Origin: JAAYJG01 sp964450305
GTDB lineage: Bacteria > Bacillota > Clostridia > DSM-8532
DNA length: 48,050 nucleotides
Reading direction: 5' to 3'
NCBI GenBank assembly: GCA_964450305.1
Contig: CAYVFB010000017.1
Span: forward strand, 1 to 48,050
Each line of letters opens with the position of its first letter. Position 1 is the stretch's first letter. Positions 24,206-32,911 of this stretch are shown one piece after another. The notes under the pieces are model-generated. The model did not search any database, had not been told where the DNA came from, and saw only the letters and a program-made list of their open reading frames with translations. Made by a program: the position numbers and the translations under genes.

Positions 24206-25306
24206 TTAATCGCCGAGAAGATTTCTCAGAATATCATTTTTCACGTTAAAATCACATATGGCCTGAAGCACTTCCTGCTTTCTGCTGACCACATTGATTT
24301 CGGTGTCGATCATATCTCTGCGGCTGATGACACCCGCATTCAATTTCGTCTTCAGTGTGCTTAGCCTGCTGTTTTCCAGATCCAGCTTCTTGTTGGCCAA
24401 TTCCAGCGCATCCAGTGCCGTCAGCAGGTCATTGTGAGCATTCCGGATGGAAACCTCCAGGTTGGTTTTTGCGTCATACAGTGCTTTTTGTGCCGCTTCA
24501 ACCTCGTAAACCTTTCTGTCATAAAAGTCGTTGCCCGGCTTAAGCTTTTCGGCGGTAAGAGCCAGTTTCATCTGTGCGTACTCATGTGCTTTTTCTTTGT
24601 TGTAAATGTTGGTATCGGCATCAATAGCCTTATCGATGGCTTTATTCAGGTTAAAAAAGCCCAGCACATAATGGGTACCTACCTTATCAAGATTATAATC
24701 AAAAGCGATTTGATTGTCATCGTCCAAATCCACATGAAGCCTTTGTTTGATGTCCAGAATATTGGATTTCAGCTGCGTCTGCGCCTTTACCAAATCGAGC
24801 TTATCCACAGACAGGGCTAAATCTTCATTGATAATATCCGCTTCGGCGATCAGGCCTTCCTGAAACTGAATTCTATCAATTCTCAGCTTCTCTCCGGTCA
24901 GTTCAAGCTTCTGCTCTTTCAGCGCGACACTATCCTGGGCCAGCAGCACTCGCATCATTTCCTGATAAACCTCAGCCTTGATCGCCCGCTCATTGTCTGC
25001 TTTCTGCCGTTTGGCCACCTCAATGGCGGTTTCGGCTTCAAGCGGCGTTACCTCTCGTTTAATATTTACTTCCACAATCTCTTGCAGCGTCCCCCCGATA
25101 AAGCCTTTTATAGCTTCTTCCTTTGCTTTTTCCAAAGCACTTTCCTTGGACCGAATATTGGTATCATCCAGTGAGGGTTGAATGGAATTTTTCACGGCAG
25201 TCTCCAGTGCCGATTGATATGTGAACCTGGTTATGTTTTCCTCTGCAAAAACCAGTACACTGCAAGAGAAGACAAGCAGCAGTACAAAAAATAGAACTCG
25301 TTTCAT
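24206..25306 (-). CDS. TolC-family protein (second of an adjacent pair)
   Basis: 366 residues from the ATG at 25306, with GAGAGGAGTAACG upstream. Signal peptide at 1-22 (MKRVLFFVLLLVFSCSVLVFAEE). The mature part is almost wholly helical and rich in E, K, L and Q, with two TolC-like halves: paired long helices, each closing with patterns such as LRIDRIQFQEGLIAEADI and LSTLKTKLNAGVISRRDMI, which are the conserved helix-turn regions of outer-membrane efflux proteins. The outer-membrane beta-barrel part typical of Gram-negative TolC is hard to see. It follows the first TolC-like gene by 19 bases and ends at a strong terminator. In a spore former, a role at the spore outer membrane or in an envelope coiled-coil scaffold is a guess. 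Confidence 0.82.
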   Translation of the reverse strand: MKRVLFFVLLLVFSCSVLVFAEENITRFTYQSALETAVKNSIQPSLDDTNIRSKESALEKAKEEAIKGFIGGTLQEIVEVNIKREVTPLEAETAIEVAKRQKADNERAIKAEVYQEMMRVLLAQDSVALKEQKLELTGEKLRIDRIQFQEGLIAEADIINEDLALSVDKLDLVKAQTQLKSNILDIKQRLHVDLDDDNQIAFDYNLDKVGTHYVLGFFNLNKAIDKAIDADTNIYNKEKAHEYAQMKLALTAEKLKPGNDFYDRKVYEVEAAQKALYDAKTNLEVSIRNAHNDLLTALDALELANKKLDLENSRLSTLKTKLNAGVISRRDMIDTEINVVSRKQEVLQAICDFNVKNDILRNLLGD

Positions 25307-25325
25307 ATCGTTACTCCTCTCTGGC

Positions 25326-26498
25326 CTAATAGCCTGGGCCAATGGAAATTGCACGGCTGAATTGATCCTTCTTTATCAGCGTGGTGATAAGATTCATGTT
25401 CTCAGCGGTTTCAAGCTGGTTAATGGCGTTTTGAAGCTGCTCCACATAGACAATGGGAATCAGGCCTGCTTTATATTGATTCTCCACGGTTTCCAGCTGG
25501 TTTTTCTGCTTGAGCAACTCAAACCTTGTGATCTCCAGATCGAGATAACAGATCTGTAAATCCTGATAGGCATTCCTGATTTCCTTTTCTATGGCTCGTT
25601 TTTGCTCGGACAACTGCAGTTCCAGATCCTCAAGCTCTGTCAAAGCATCGGCATAGTCTTCCTTGGTTTGCGGATCCGTCAAGTGGACATTTTTATGCTG
25701 GTAGATCTCAAGCCTCATGTTCACCAACTGTATTTGACGGTTGATTTCCCAGATTTCCTTTCTGTTTGTTAATGCATCATCAACCGCCTGATCCTCCGAA
25801 ATAGTGACCCGGTTCGTGGTAACAAAGGGTGTTCCTATCATATCGTACCGGAAATCCATCTTTAGTCCGGCCATTTGGTTGAATTGCCGATGCATGTTCT
25901 CAAAGTCTCTGTCAGCCTTAACAATGGCTTGCTCATACGTTTCAACCTCCAGCCTGGCACCCTCCAGATCAAGGGCAGTGATCAACCCATTATTATATCG
26001 GGTCTCTTCCCGCGCCAGCACTTTTTGCGCCTGCTCCAGTGATTTTTGGGACAAGAGCTTGTTCCGATATGTACCATACAAGCCTGAATACAGATTGTCG
26101 GTCACATTTGCCAATTGATTTTCCACAACAACAATTGTTTTTTCCAGTTTTTCCGCTTCAAAATGCATCATTTCAGGGTAATACTCCTTGGCTAGACGCA
26201 GCTGTATCTGGACTGGAAAATCATAATAGTAAGTATCTTCTTCATCGGTGTATGGGTTGTGGAATTTCATCTTCTCCGTATCAATATTATTAGCATTAAT
26301 CAATTGATCCTTCCAAGCCTTGTTCGTAAAACGAAGATTTTCCCGAAGATTCCACAAGTCGGTGGAATGCTGCTGTACCTGGGCTATTGCAGCCTGACGG
26401 TTCAGAATACCGCCGGAATCTTCTGCACGGGATTGAGGAATCATGGCCAATATGGCATTGATGGCTATCATAACAAGGGCAACTGTTCTTTTTCTCAA
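25326..26498 (-). CDS. TolC-family protein (first of an adjacent pair)
   Basis: 390 residues from the TTG at 26498, chosen because AAAAGGAGGG lies just upstream and it gives a clean signal peptide (residues 1-26, RKRTVALVMIAINAILAMIPQSRAED). A longer frame to 26552 would overlap the promoter. The mature protein is coiled-coil rich with TolC-like repeats: ARYNNGLITALDLEGARLEVE is present in the form REETRYNNGLITALDLE, and the second half ends TVENQYKAGLIPIVYVEQLQ. No partner membrane-fusion or transporter gene adjoins, only the second TolC-like gene. Promoter at 26529-26557 and terminator at 24098 bound a two-gene operon. Confidence 0.82.
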   Translation of the reverse strand: MRKRTVALVMIAINAILAMIPQSRAEDSGGILNRQAAIAQVQQHSTDLWNLRENLRFTNKAWKDQLINANNIDTEKMKFHNPYTDEEDTYYYDFPVQIQLRLAKEYYPEMMHFEAEKLEKTIVVVENQLANVTDNLYSGLYGTYRNKLLSQKSLEQAQKVLAREETRYNNGLITALDLEGARLEVETYEQAIVKADRDFENMHRQFNQMAGLKMDFRYDMIGTPFVTTNRVTISEDQAVDDALTNRKEIWEINRQIQLVNMRLEIYQHKNVHLTDPQTKEDYADALTELEDLELQLSEQKRAIEKEIRNAYQDLQICYLDLEITRFELLKQKNQLETVENQYKAGLIPIVYVEQLQNAINQLETAENMNLITTLIKKDQFSRAISIGPGY

Positions 26499-26528
26499 GC
26501 CAAGCCCTCCTTTTCGCGTAATAATACT

Positions 26529-26557
26529 ATTATACCAACGAAAGGACGTCATGAAAA
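26529..26557 (-). promoter_or_regulatory. Candidate sigma-A promoter of the TolC-like operon
   Basis: TTTTCA, 17-base spacer, perfect TATAAT on the minus strand, ending 31 bases before the TTG start at 26498. Confidence 0.6.
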
Positions 26558-26614
26558 GTCTGATGCCAAGGATTTTGCGAAGGAAAATTCAGCGATGAGC
26601 GACCCGTAAGCAAG

Positions 26615-26638
26615 CAAAAAAGAGCCCAAATGGCTCTT
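26615..26638 (-). terminator. Rho-independent terminator after the Asn-rich gene
   Basis: AGAGCC and GGCTCT around a five-base loop, followed on the minus strand by TTTTTT. It also shields the TolC-like operon promoter from read-through. Confidence 0.75.
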
Positions 26639-26718
26639 CTTTGCTGGTGTGCCTTAATGCAAACATGATGATATGGCTGCAGGAAGGCTGATGATCCGCT
26701 CTATACGGCGGAGTCATA

Positions 26719-26907
26719 TCATTTGTTGTTGTTGTTGTTATTGTTGTTGTTTTTTCTGTCGTTCTCTCTCCTGCGTTGGACATTATTCGGGTTGACATCC
26801 TCGGAGAATTCGGTCATGTTTTCACCAAGCTGATCGTTGTTAAAGCTGTTCCTTTTCTTGTTTTCCTGATTGTTGTCTTTTCTTTGGTTGTTGTTGTTTT
26901 TGTTCAT
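26719..26907 (-). CDS. Asn-rich small hydrophilic protein, possibly spore-related
   Basis: 62 residues; start ATG at 26907 follows GGAGGTG. Composition is extreme: over a third asparagine, with runs at both ends (NNNN near residue 4-7, then a run of nine near the C-terminus encoded by ACA/AAC-type triplets) and almost no hydrophobic residues. The central MTEFSEDVNPNNVQRRREN resembles by eye the repeat core of gamma-type small acid-soluble spore proteins (TEFASETNAQQVRKQN), so a spore-core protein is possible; this is inference. It lies 36 bases after the SCP gene and before a good terminator, so both may share a transcript. Confidence 0.6.
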   Translation of the reverse strand: MNKNNNNQRKDNNQENKKRNSFNNDQLGENMTEFSEDVNPNNVQRRRENDRKNNNNNNNNNK

Positions 26908-26943
26908 TTCTTGAACACCTCCATCATGTTAAACCTTTTTTCA

Positions 26944-27732
26944 TTATCGCCCAATGAACATCTGGACGAGAATTTTCCCGTACTTCGGACTTTGGTAAAT
27001 TCCGATTCCGGTATAGTTGAAGTTACCATTCAGGATATTCTTCCTGTGCCCCTCGGAATTCATCCACGCTTTTGTTGCGCCTTCCTCCGTACTGTTCCCT
27101 GCAATATTCTCTCCTGCTGTTTTAAAACTTATACCAAACTGCCGCATCATATCAAAAGGTGACCCATATGTTGGCGACTGGTGAGAGAAATAGTTGTTCT
27201 GCACCATGTCTTTCGCCTTCAACCGTGCTACATCCATCAATGCTGCATCCGCTTTCAGGGCTGCAAGCCCGGCTTTTGCCCGCTCTTGATTGATCAGGTT
27301 CAGAAGCTTCTGCTCATCCTGTGACAAACCTGCCTGTGGTGCTGCAGTAGGCTGTGGTGCCGCGGTTGGTTTGGGTGCGGACGGGGTTGACGGGGTACTG
27401 TTCCCCGGTGTGTTTACCTTGTTTGGGGGTGAAAGATATTTCCCGCTGACGCACCCCACAATCCCGGTACCCGTGTCAAATATTACGTACCAGCCATCAA
27501 TTTCAGCCAATACATTCACCCATTGGTTTTTCTTCAGGGTTCCTACAATCATGTGTTTGGTTGATGGCCCCTTGCGGATATTCAGTTCTGTCGTAGTGAC
27601 AATCCCGCTGATAAAATCCACCCTTTCCCATGTCTGTTCCGCATTTGTCCGGGTAACAGCCGGACTCAACAGGCCAAACACGGTTACAGACAGGAAGGTA
27701 AGCAGGATGACTGCAACAATTCTCTTCTTCAT
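26944..27732 (-). CDS. Secreted SH3-CAP (SCP/YkwD-like) protein
   Basis: 262 residues from the ATG at 27732, preceded by GAGGAGGGAGAC; a 33-residue upstream extension is unlikely. Signal peptide 1-31. A bacterial SH3 domain follows (about 45-105, TTTELNIRKGPSTKHMIVG), then a Pro/Thr/Ala linker with PTAAPQ repeats (about 108-140), then a CAP domain (about 145-262) with LLNLINQERAKAGLAAL, YFSHQSPTYG, AGENIAGN and WMNSEGHRKNILN, the histidines and glutamates of the CAP cavity. Found in spore-forming Firmicutes as SafA- or YkwD-like envelope proteins of unknown chemistry. Acts outside the membrane. Confidence 0.9.
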   Translation of the reverse strand: MKKRIVAVILLTFLSVTVFGLLSPAVTRTNAEQTWERVDFISGIVTTTELNIRKGPSTKHMIVGTLKKNQWVNVLAEIDGWYVIFDTGTGIVGCVSGKYLSPPNKVNTPGNSTPSTPSAPKPTAAPQPTAAPQAGLSQDEQKLLNLINQERAKAGLAALKADAALMDVARLKAKDMVQNNYFSHQSPTYGSPFDMMRQFGISFKTAGENIAGNSTEEGATKAWMNSEGHRKNILNGNFNYTGIGIYQSPKYGKILVQMFIGR

Positions 27733-27881
27733 AGTCTCCCTCCTCATACCATGTTTTGGACCCTGCGACCGGCACCAAAAGCACAAAACCGGCTCAGGCC
27801 TTGTTGTTGGTGGAATACTTGCAGGATCCAAGTTTGCAATAGATAGTATGTCTCCGAAAGAAATGAATTATTTACAAAAAT

Positions 27882-27935
27882 AAAAAAAATTACACAATTT
27901 CATTTTCCATTCCGGAAAAAGCAATTGTGTAATTT
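27882..27935 (-). terminator. Rho-independent terminator after the DUF368 gene
   Basis: Arms 27887-27899 and 27923-27935 (13 perfect pairs) with an inner TTTCC/GGAAA stem; followed on the minus strand by T8-A-T5. It starts 31 bases after the stop at 27966. Confidence 0.85.
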
Positions 27936-27965
27936 CAAAATTGGTTATAGAACTCTCTTCGCTCC

Positions 27966-28778
27966 CTATTCGCTGAACTTCTCACTGAGCATGCGCATAA
28001 TCACAAAGCCCAGAATAAATGTGGCAATGGACAAAACAATGTTCAACCCGCTGGGAAGTCCTGTCTTCAAAAAAATGTCTGCGATGGATCCGGCCACAAA
28101 GCCAAGGATCAACATATAGGTCTGCCTGGGTTGGTTCTTCATGCAGTTTTCCAAAACCTTCGTCGTCGCAAGAACCCCTGCAAGAATCCCTAAACAGACG
28201 GGGATCAGATAACGCAGATCCAGTGTTGCAATGGCATTGTTCGTTTTCTCATACAGGCCAATGGCCAGAAGCATGAAGGAGGTGCTTAACCCCGGAAGGA
28301 TCAGCGCCACAGCAATAATTATCCCGGCAAAAAACAGGAAGACAAATTGCAGAATACCTGTTGAATTGGCCAGGTTTACAATGCTCACATCAAATAGGGA
28401 CATCACAATAATGATGGCAAGGCCAACGCCAAAGAAAACCCAGTCTACCACCCGTAATTTCTCGGCCGAGGCTTTCTTATACAACACCGGTATTCCACCA
28501 ATGATCACACCAATAAACAGATATACCATGGGAACCTCGAAATGTTCCAATGCTAATTTCATCAGATTGCTTAAGGCAAACAGCCCGATAATTGCTCCAA
28601 TTCCGACTGTCCCCAGGAAAATGATATTCTTTTTCATGTCCTTGAAAAAAGAACTGATGGAATGAATGATATCATCATACACGCCAAGAATAATCGCCAT
28701 GGTTCCGCCGCTAACCCCGGGAACCAATGTCGCAATGCCCACGACAATTCCTTTTATGATCCATACTAAATATTTCAA
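27966..28778 (-). CDS. DUF368 (PopT-type) polyprenyl-phosphate transporter
   Basis: 270 residues, about eight to nine membrane helices. The signature near the start is GIATLVPGVSGGTMAIILGVYD, and a second, related re-entrant segment ALILPGLSTSFMLLAIGLYE occurs near 158-177, giving the two-fold symmetric look of this family. DUF368 members have been shown in recent work (PopT) to move undecaprenyl phosphate back across the membrane for reuse in cell-wall synthesis. In this window the phosphatase uppP (42880) acts on the precursor of the same carrier. Start is the ATG at 28778, with GGAGGTTAAAGG upstream. Confidence 0.88.
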   Translation of the reverse strand: MKYLVWIIKGIVVGIATLVPGVSGGTMAIILGVYDDIIHSISSFFKDMKKNIIFLGTVGIGAIIGLFALSNLMKLALEHFEVPMVYLFIGVIIGGIPVLYKKASAEKLRVVDWVFFGVGLAIIIVMSLFDVSIVNLANSTGILQFVFLFFAGIIIAVALILPGLSTSFMLLAIGLYEKTNNAIATLDLRYLIPVCLGILAGVLATTKVLENCMKNQPRQTYMLILGFVAGSIADIFLKTGLPSGLNIVLSIATFILGFVIMRMLSEKFSE

Positions 28779-28948
28779 ATCCTTTAACCTCCGGTCTGTT
28801 TGTTAATCAGCCTTATGCCAGTAAACCATATGTTTTGCCGTTTAACCGCAGAACACCGAAATATCCGGGTTCTACGGTTTACGGCTTTCCAGTTTATTGT
28901 ATTTATCCTTGATAAATACTGTTTATCACGCCAGTTGTCTACCGTTCT

Positions 28949-31000
28949 TTAAAATATCTTTCTGCCTTTTTCGTCAGGAATTCCGGTTTTCCGGAAGAAG
29001 TAGCTGTTCACCACATCCCGCCACTCAGCTGCGTCCTTCACCTGGATTTCCAGCCTGGCCAGTATATGCTCAAACCGCTCCTCATCGATAAGGCCCTTCA
29101 ATTCAAGCCATTGGGCTTTAAACTGCTCGGCCTGCCGCGCACCTTCGAAATGTGTGTCATATATATGCTGGATCAGTGTTTTCCCGGATCTCAGCCGGTA
29201 ATCATAGGATACGTGGTGGAAAAACAGCAGTAGCTCCTCCGGGCAGTTTTCCATATTGTTATACCGCTGCGCATTTTCCGGATAATATCTGCCGGCATTT
29301 CCAGTACCGTTCTGAACGGTTCTGTCCACTCCGATTCCAAACCGATCTGCCCTGTGATAGGTTCCCCATGCGGAATATTCGTACCCGTCCACGCTGGGGC
29401 CGTAATGATGGTTCGGGTTGACCATCCACCCGATTCCGAGCGGAGAGGTGTAGTTTTCATAAGCCGGCCAGGAATTCATCAGGATCTCTGTGATGATTTG
29501 TTTTACTTTCTGCGATTCGCCAAAGGTGAGTCTGATCCATTCCTCTGCGAGTGCGGTGCTGTCGATGCTCATATCCCAGATAAGCCTTCCGTAGCCATAC
29601 AAATTGGCCTGGGCCAGAATATGACCCGTCCAGTTCATGTCATCACCGATGTTGCAAACAGCGGCAATGCCGCAATATTTCTGAGGGAAAAGCTTCCCGC
29701 CTACAATTTTTTTCACGGTTGATCCGCTGCCGTCGGCATGGGTATCAAAATCCAATACTTCCTTCCACATGGGGATCAGATAGCACACATGCTTTTGCTG
29801 CCCTGTATATTCCTGTGTGATCTGAAGCTCCAGCACCTGGTTGGTGTGGCGCAGGCCGCCGAAAAGCGGGGATACAGGCTCACGGACCTGAAAATCCATG
29901 GGGCCGTTCTTAATCTGCAGCACCACATTGTCCATAAACTTTCCGTCCAGGGGCATAAAATTGTCATAGGCCGCATTGGCGCGATCGGTCACCCTGTCAC
30001 GCCAGTCCTGCCTGCAGTTGTAAACAAAGCAGCGCCAGATGACAATACCGCCAAAGGGTTCAAGGGCTTTGGCCAGCATGTTTGCACCATCGGCGTGGTT
30101 CCTTCCGTATGTAAACGGACCCGGTCTGTTTTCAGAATCGGCCTTGACCAGGAAACCGCCCAAATCAGGGATCTGTTGATAGATCTGCCGGGCTTTTTCA
30201 CACCACCAGGCTTGTACCGCGGGATCCAGCGGGTCGGCATTATCCAGCCCACCCAGCTGAATGGGGCTGGAGTAGTTGATGGAAAGGTAAAGCGTTATAC
30301 CATATGACCGGAAAATTTCTGCAACCTTTGCCACATCAGGTAAATAACGATCGATCAGCAGGGTCTCCTGATAATGAACATTCACATTATTGATCACGAC
30401 CGCGTTGATACCCACGGAAGCCAGCAGCCTTGAATAGTCACGCAGCCTTTTCACATCCATGATGAACTGATTATTTCTAAAGTAAATTGATTTTCCGGCA
30501 TAGCCCCTTTCTACGGAGCCATCGATATTGTCCCAGTGGTTCACCATGCGAAGCATGTTTGCGGGGTTCTCCACCCGGTTCATTGCTTCGGGCGCGGTTT
30601 TAAGCTGCAACAGCCTCAGGAAAGCAAACACCCCGTAGAGGATTCCCCTGTCATCCTTTCCTGCGATAACAAAACCCTGAGGATGATGCTTGATCATATA
30701 CCCTTCGGGCAGGATTTGATCTTTTTCCGATGGGGTGAGCAGATCGGTTTTTTCTGCTGTTGTCAGAGTTATGCCATCAAACCGCTGCCCCTTTTCGGGA
30801 CAGATACCCAATATGGATTCAAGCCCAAGAGCCAATTCAGAAGCCGCTGAGTTAAGAACGGGAGAACTGCCGCACACATGAACAAACCGGCACAAAGCCT
30901 TATATGATTCAGAAATGGGAGCTTCCACCGGCCTGTAGCTTAACCAGCATTCATAGGCCGGATTTCTTTCTTTTCCGATTTTGGTTAATTTTGTGTTCAA
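28949..31000 (-). CDS. aguA: GH67 alpha-glucuronidase, intracellular
   Basis: Removes (4-O-methyl)glucuronic acid from xylo-oligosaccharides taken up by the cell. 683 residues, no signal peptide, so cytosolic. The family blocks are clear: an N-terminal domain with GKDDRGILYGVFAFLR, then the barrel with NHWDNIDGSVERGYAG, NNVNVH, KADSENRPGPFTYGR (the general-acid glutamate), DNVVLQIKNGPMDFQVREP (the paired Asp and Glu acids) and PLIGG-like LFGGLRHTNQ. The start is a TTG at 31000 with AAAGGAG 12 bases upstream, a little far, so the start is uncertain by a few codons. No xylanase, transporter or kdu genes are adjacent. A dyad operator candidate lies at 31074. Confidence 0.95.
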   Translation of the reverse strand: MNTKLTKIGKERNPAYECWLSYRPVEAPISESYKALCRFVHVCGSSPVLNSAASELALGLESILGICPEKGQRFDGITLTTAEKTDLLTPSEKDQILPEGYMIKHHPQGFVIAGKDDRGILYGVFAFLRLLQLKTAPEAMNRVENPANMLRMVNHWDNIDGSVERGYAGKSIYFRNNQFIMDVKRLRDYSRLLASVGINAVVINNVNVHYQETLLIDRYLPDVAKVAEIFRSYGITLYLSINYSSPIQLGGLDNADPLDPAVQAWWCEKARQIYQQIPDLGGFLVKADSENRPGPFTYGRNHADGANMLAKALEPFGGIVIWRCFVYNCRQDWRDRVTDRANAAYDNFMPLDGKFMDNVVLQIKNGPMDFQVREPVSPLFGGLRHTNQVLELQITQEYTGQQKHVCYLIPMWKEVLDFDTHADGSGSTVKKIVGGKLFPQKYCGIAAVCNIGDDMNWTGHILAQANLYGYGRLIWDMSIDSTALAEEWIRLTFGESQKVKQIITEILMNSWPAYENYTSPLGIGWMVNPNHHYGPSVDGYEYSAWGTYHRADRFGIGVDRTVQNGTGNAGRYYPENAQRYNNMENCPEELLLFFHHVSYDYRLRSGKTLIQHIYDTHFEGARQAEQFKAQWLELKGLIDEERFEHILARLEIQVKDAAEWRDVVNSYFFRKTGIPDEKGRKIF

Positions 31001-31073
31001 AATAGCTAATCTCTCCTTTCAGGATGTAAAGGATAGGCGTAAGGAAATAATGCAAATCGGTTTCGCTGTAATT

Positions 31074-31096
31074 CATGAAAAGCAATTGTTTTCATG
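31074..31096. promoter_or_regulatory. Candidate operator upstream of aguA
   Basis: CATGAAAA and TTTTCATG form a dyad with a seven-base centre, about 75-97 bases before the aguA start. On the minus strand a weak promoter (TTGTTG, 17 bases, TTATTA) lies just upstream. The dyad lacks the central CG of a cre site, so a specific repressor for sugar-acid genes is more likely than CcpA. Confidence 0.35.
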
Positions 31097-31268
31097 TAAT
31101 AAAGCAAGAGAATGCTTTTCAACAAATATTTTCAAACATGGAAACCAGGGGATTTGTGCAAGAAAACTGTGCTTTTCCACAATAATGATATACTTTTGAG
31201 CAATAGAGTACTTTCCTGCAGCAAAATCAACTCTATTATAGCAACAGAAATGACTGTATGCAATCGAA

Positions 31269-32138
31269 TTACAGCAGGCTGTTTTCGGCAAAACTGAAAT
31301 AATTACTGCCGGCGGCTATCATATGATCCACAACGGGGATGGAGATGGTTTTCATTGCATCGCAGATTTTTCGGGTCACCTCGATATCAGCTCCGGAAGG
31401 CTTCAGGCTTCCCCCGGGATGGTTGTGCGCCAGGATGATACTGCTGGCCTGGTACCGTAAAGCTGTTTCAACGATTAAACGCGGATATACCGGTGCTTCG
31501 TTGATGGTTCCTTCATGAACCAACGCGGCATAGTTCAGTTGGTTCTGCGAGTTTAAACAACAAACATAGAATGCTTCATAATTCTTTCCAATAAAAAGCG
31601 AGGTGATGAACTGACCTGCCTTCGCCGAGCTGTCAAGCACGGGTTTTTTGCCCTGCTTCATGATCATGTACCTTCTGGCCAGCTGGGGAACCATGGACAA
31701 AAACACGGCTGTGTTCCTGGATACCTCTCCCTTTTTCTGAATTTCCTCGGGGCTTGCGTCAAACAGGCTCTCCAGCGTACCAAACCTTTTTAGAAGGTTG
31801 TGAGCCATCTCATTGGTGTCTTTTCTGGGTATGGTATAAAACAACAGCAACTCAAGCACCTGATGGTCTTCAAAAGCGTTCATCCCTTCCTCGACAAAGC
31901 GCTGCTTCACTCTTTCCCGGTGATTCTCATGGGGGTTTTCCTTTATGTGAGGGCTTTCTTTTACATGTGGGCCTTCCTCTATACGAGGGTTTTCCTTTAC
32001 ACGCAGGCTTTCGCTTATAGATGGGTTTTTATGTGATTTTTCATCTTCCAAATGGTTTTCATACAGTTTTTCAGATTCCCGATGTTCTTCGTACCGTTCT
32101 TCATCCTCACGACGGTTCTCGCGTGGCTTCCTGTTCAT
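31269..32138 (-). CDS. radC: RadC/JAB-domain protein with repeat-rich N-terminus
   Basis: 289 residues. The RadC core (about 72-289) has a helix-hairpin-helix-like start (ENHRERVKQRFVEEGMNAFE, ELLLFYTIPRKDTNEMAH), and the JAMM metallopeptidase motif HNHPGGSLKPSGAD near 231-245 with the upstream glutamate in LVHEGTINEA. The extra 70 residues at the front are highly charged and include four hexapeptide repeats of the form K/E-E-x-P-R/H-I/V (about 48-71), encoded by an 18-base period. The molecular role of RadC is unsettled; the JAB domain suggests deubiquitinase-like protease or a DNA-related role. The ATG overlaps the rluD-like stop in ATGA, so the two are translationally coupled. Confidence 0.92.
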   Translation of the reverse strand: MNRKPRENRREDEERYEEHRESEKLYENHLEDEKSHKNPSISESLRVKENPRIEEGPHVKESPHIKENPHENHRERVKQRFVEEGMNAFEDHQVLELLLFYTIPRKDTNEMAHNLLKRFGTLESLFDASPEEIQKKGEVSRNTAVFLSMVPQLARRYMIMKQGKKPVLDSSAKAGQFITSLFIGKNYEAFYVCCLNSQNQLNYAALVHEGTINEAPVYPRLIVETALRYQASSIILAHNHPGGSLKPSGADIEVTRKICDAMKTISIPVVDHMIAAGSNYFSFAENSLL

Positions 32139-32848
32139 ATTCTCTCTTCCTTTACAAATTGATCAATCGATTCCAAGAACAAATTCCACGGATGCCCTTG
32201 CGGGGGTTGGCTGCTGATGCGGATGATTTCGTCTTTAACGGGGTGCTTAAAGGCGATCTGTGACGACCATAGTGCTAAATGCTTTGTTGGGCTTTTCCCA
32301 CTTGTTTTCCCGTACTTTTCATCCCCGATTAGAGGATGGCCGATATGGGAAAGCTGAACACGGATTTGATGAGGCCTGCCTGTTTCCAGTTCAATTCTTA
32401 CCAGGGACTTTTCCTCAACCTCTGCAAGCACTTGATAATGCAAAATGGCCTCCTGGCTGCCTGCGGTACCCTCGGCAGCAACATGAACCATGTTGGTTTC
32501 ACGATTTTTTACAAGATAATGCCGGTATGTCCCTGAACTGGCCTGGAATGAACCTTCAACCACAGCAAGATAGACCTTTTTCACCTGACGGGTGCGGATT
32601 TGTTCAGAAAGCCTTGAGGCCGCCTTGGAGGTTTTTGCAAAAATCATCGCACCACCCACAGGCCTGTCCAGGCGATGAACCAATCCAAGGAAAGCTTCTC
32701 CCTTTTTATTGTACTTTTCACGAAGGTATTGCTTCAGCAGGGAAAGAAGATCCGCGTCGCCGCTGATATCCCCCTGAACCGGAAGGTTTTGAGGCTTTTC
32801 CACCCCCAGCAGATGATTGTCTTCATACAGGATTTTGATACTTTCCAA
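32135..32848 (-). CDS. RluA-family pseudouridine synthase (no S4 domain)
   Basis: Isomerises uridine in rRNA or tRNA. 237 residues, lacking the N-terminal S4 RNA-binding domain of RluD. Catalytic motif GLVHRLDRPVGGAMIFAKT with the active Asp near residue 61, and the later ETGRPHQIRVQLSHIGHPLIGD, both diagnostic. Start is a TTG at 32848, chosen because GGGAGG is six bases upstream and no ATG fits. It sits upstream of radC with a 4-base overlap. Which nucleotide it modifies cannot be told from sequence. Confidence 0.92.
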   Translation of the reverse strand: MESIKILYEDNHLLGVEKPQNLPVQGDISGDADLLSLLKQYLREKYNKKGEAFLGLVHRLDRPVGGAMIFAKTSKAASRLSEQIRTRQVKKVYLAVVEGSFQASSGTYRHYLVKNRETNMVHVAAEGTAGSQEAILHYQVLAEVEEKSLVRIELETGRPHQIRVQLSHIGHPLIGDEKYGKTSGKSPTKHLALWSSQIAFKHPVKDEIIRISSQPPQGHPWNLFLESIDQFVKEERI

Positions 32849-32911
32849 ATCAAACCTCCCGGTACCATCACTTGTACATTTTTCTGTGAAATCGCCTTTT
32901 AAACCTCATTT

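Noticed and set aside
31010..31100. CcpA cre site upstream of aguA
   Set aside because: The dyad lacks the central CG of the cre consensus.
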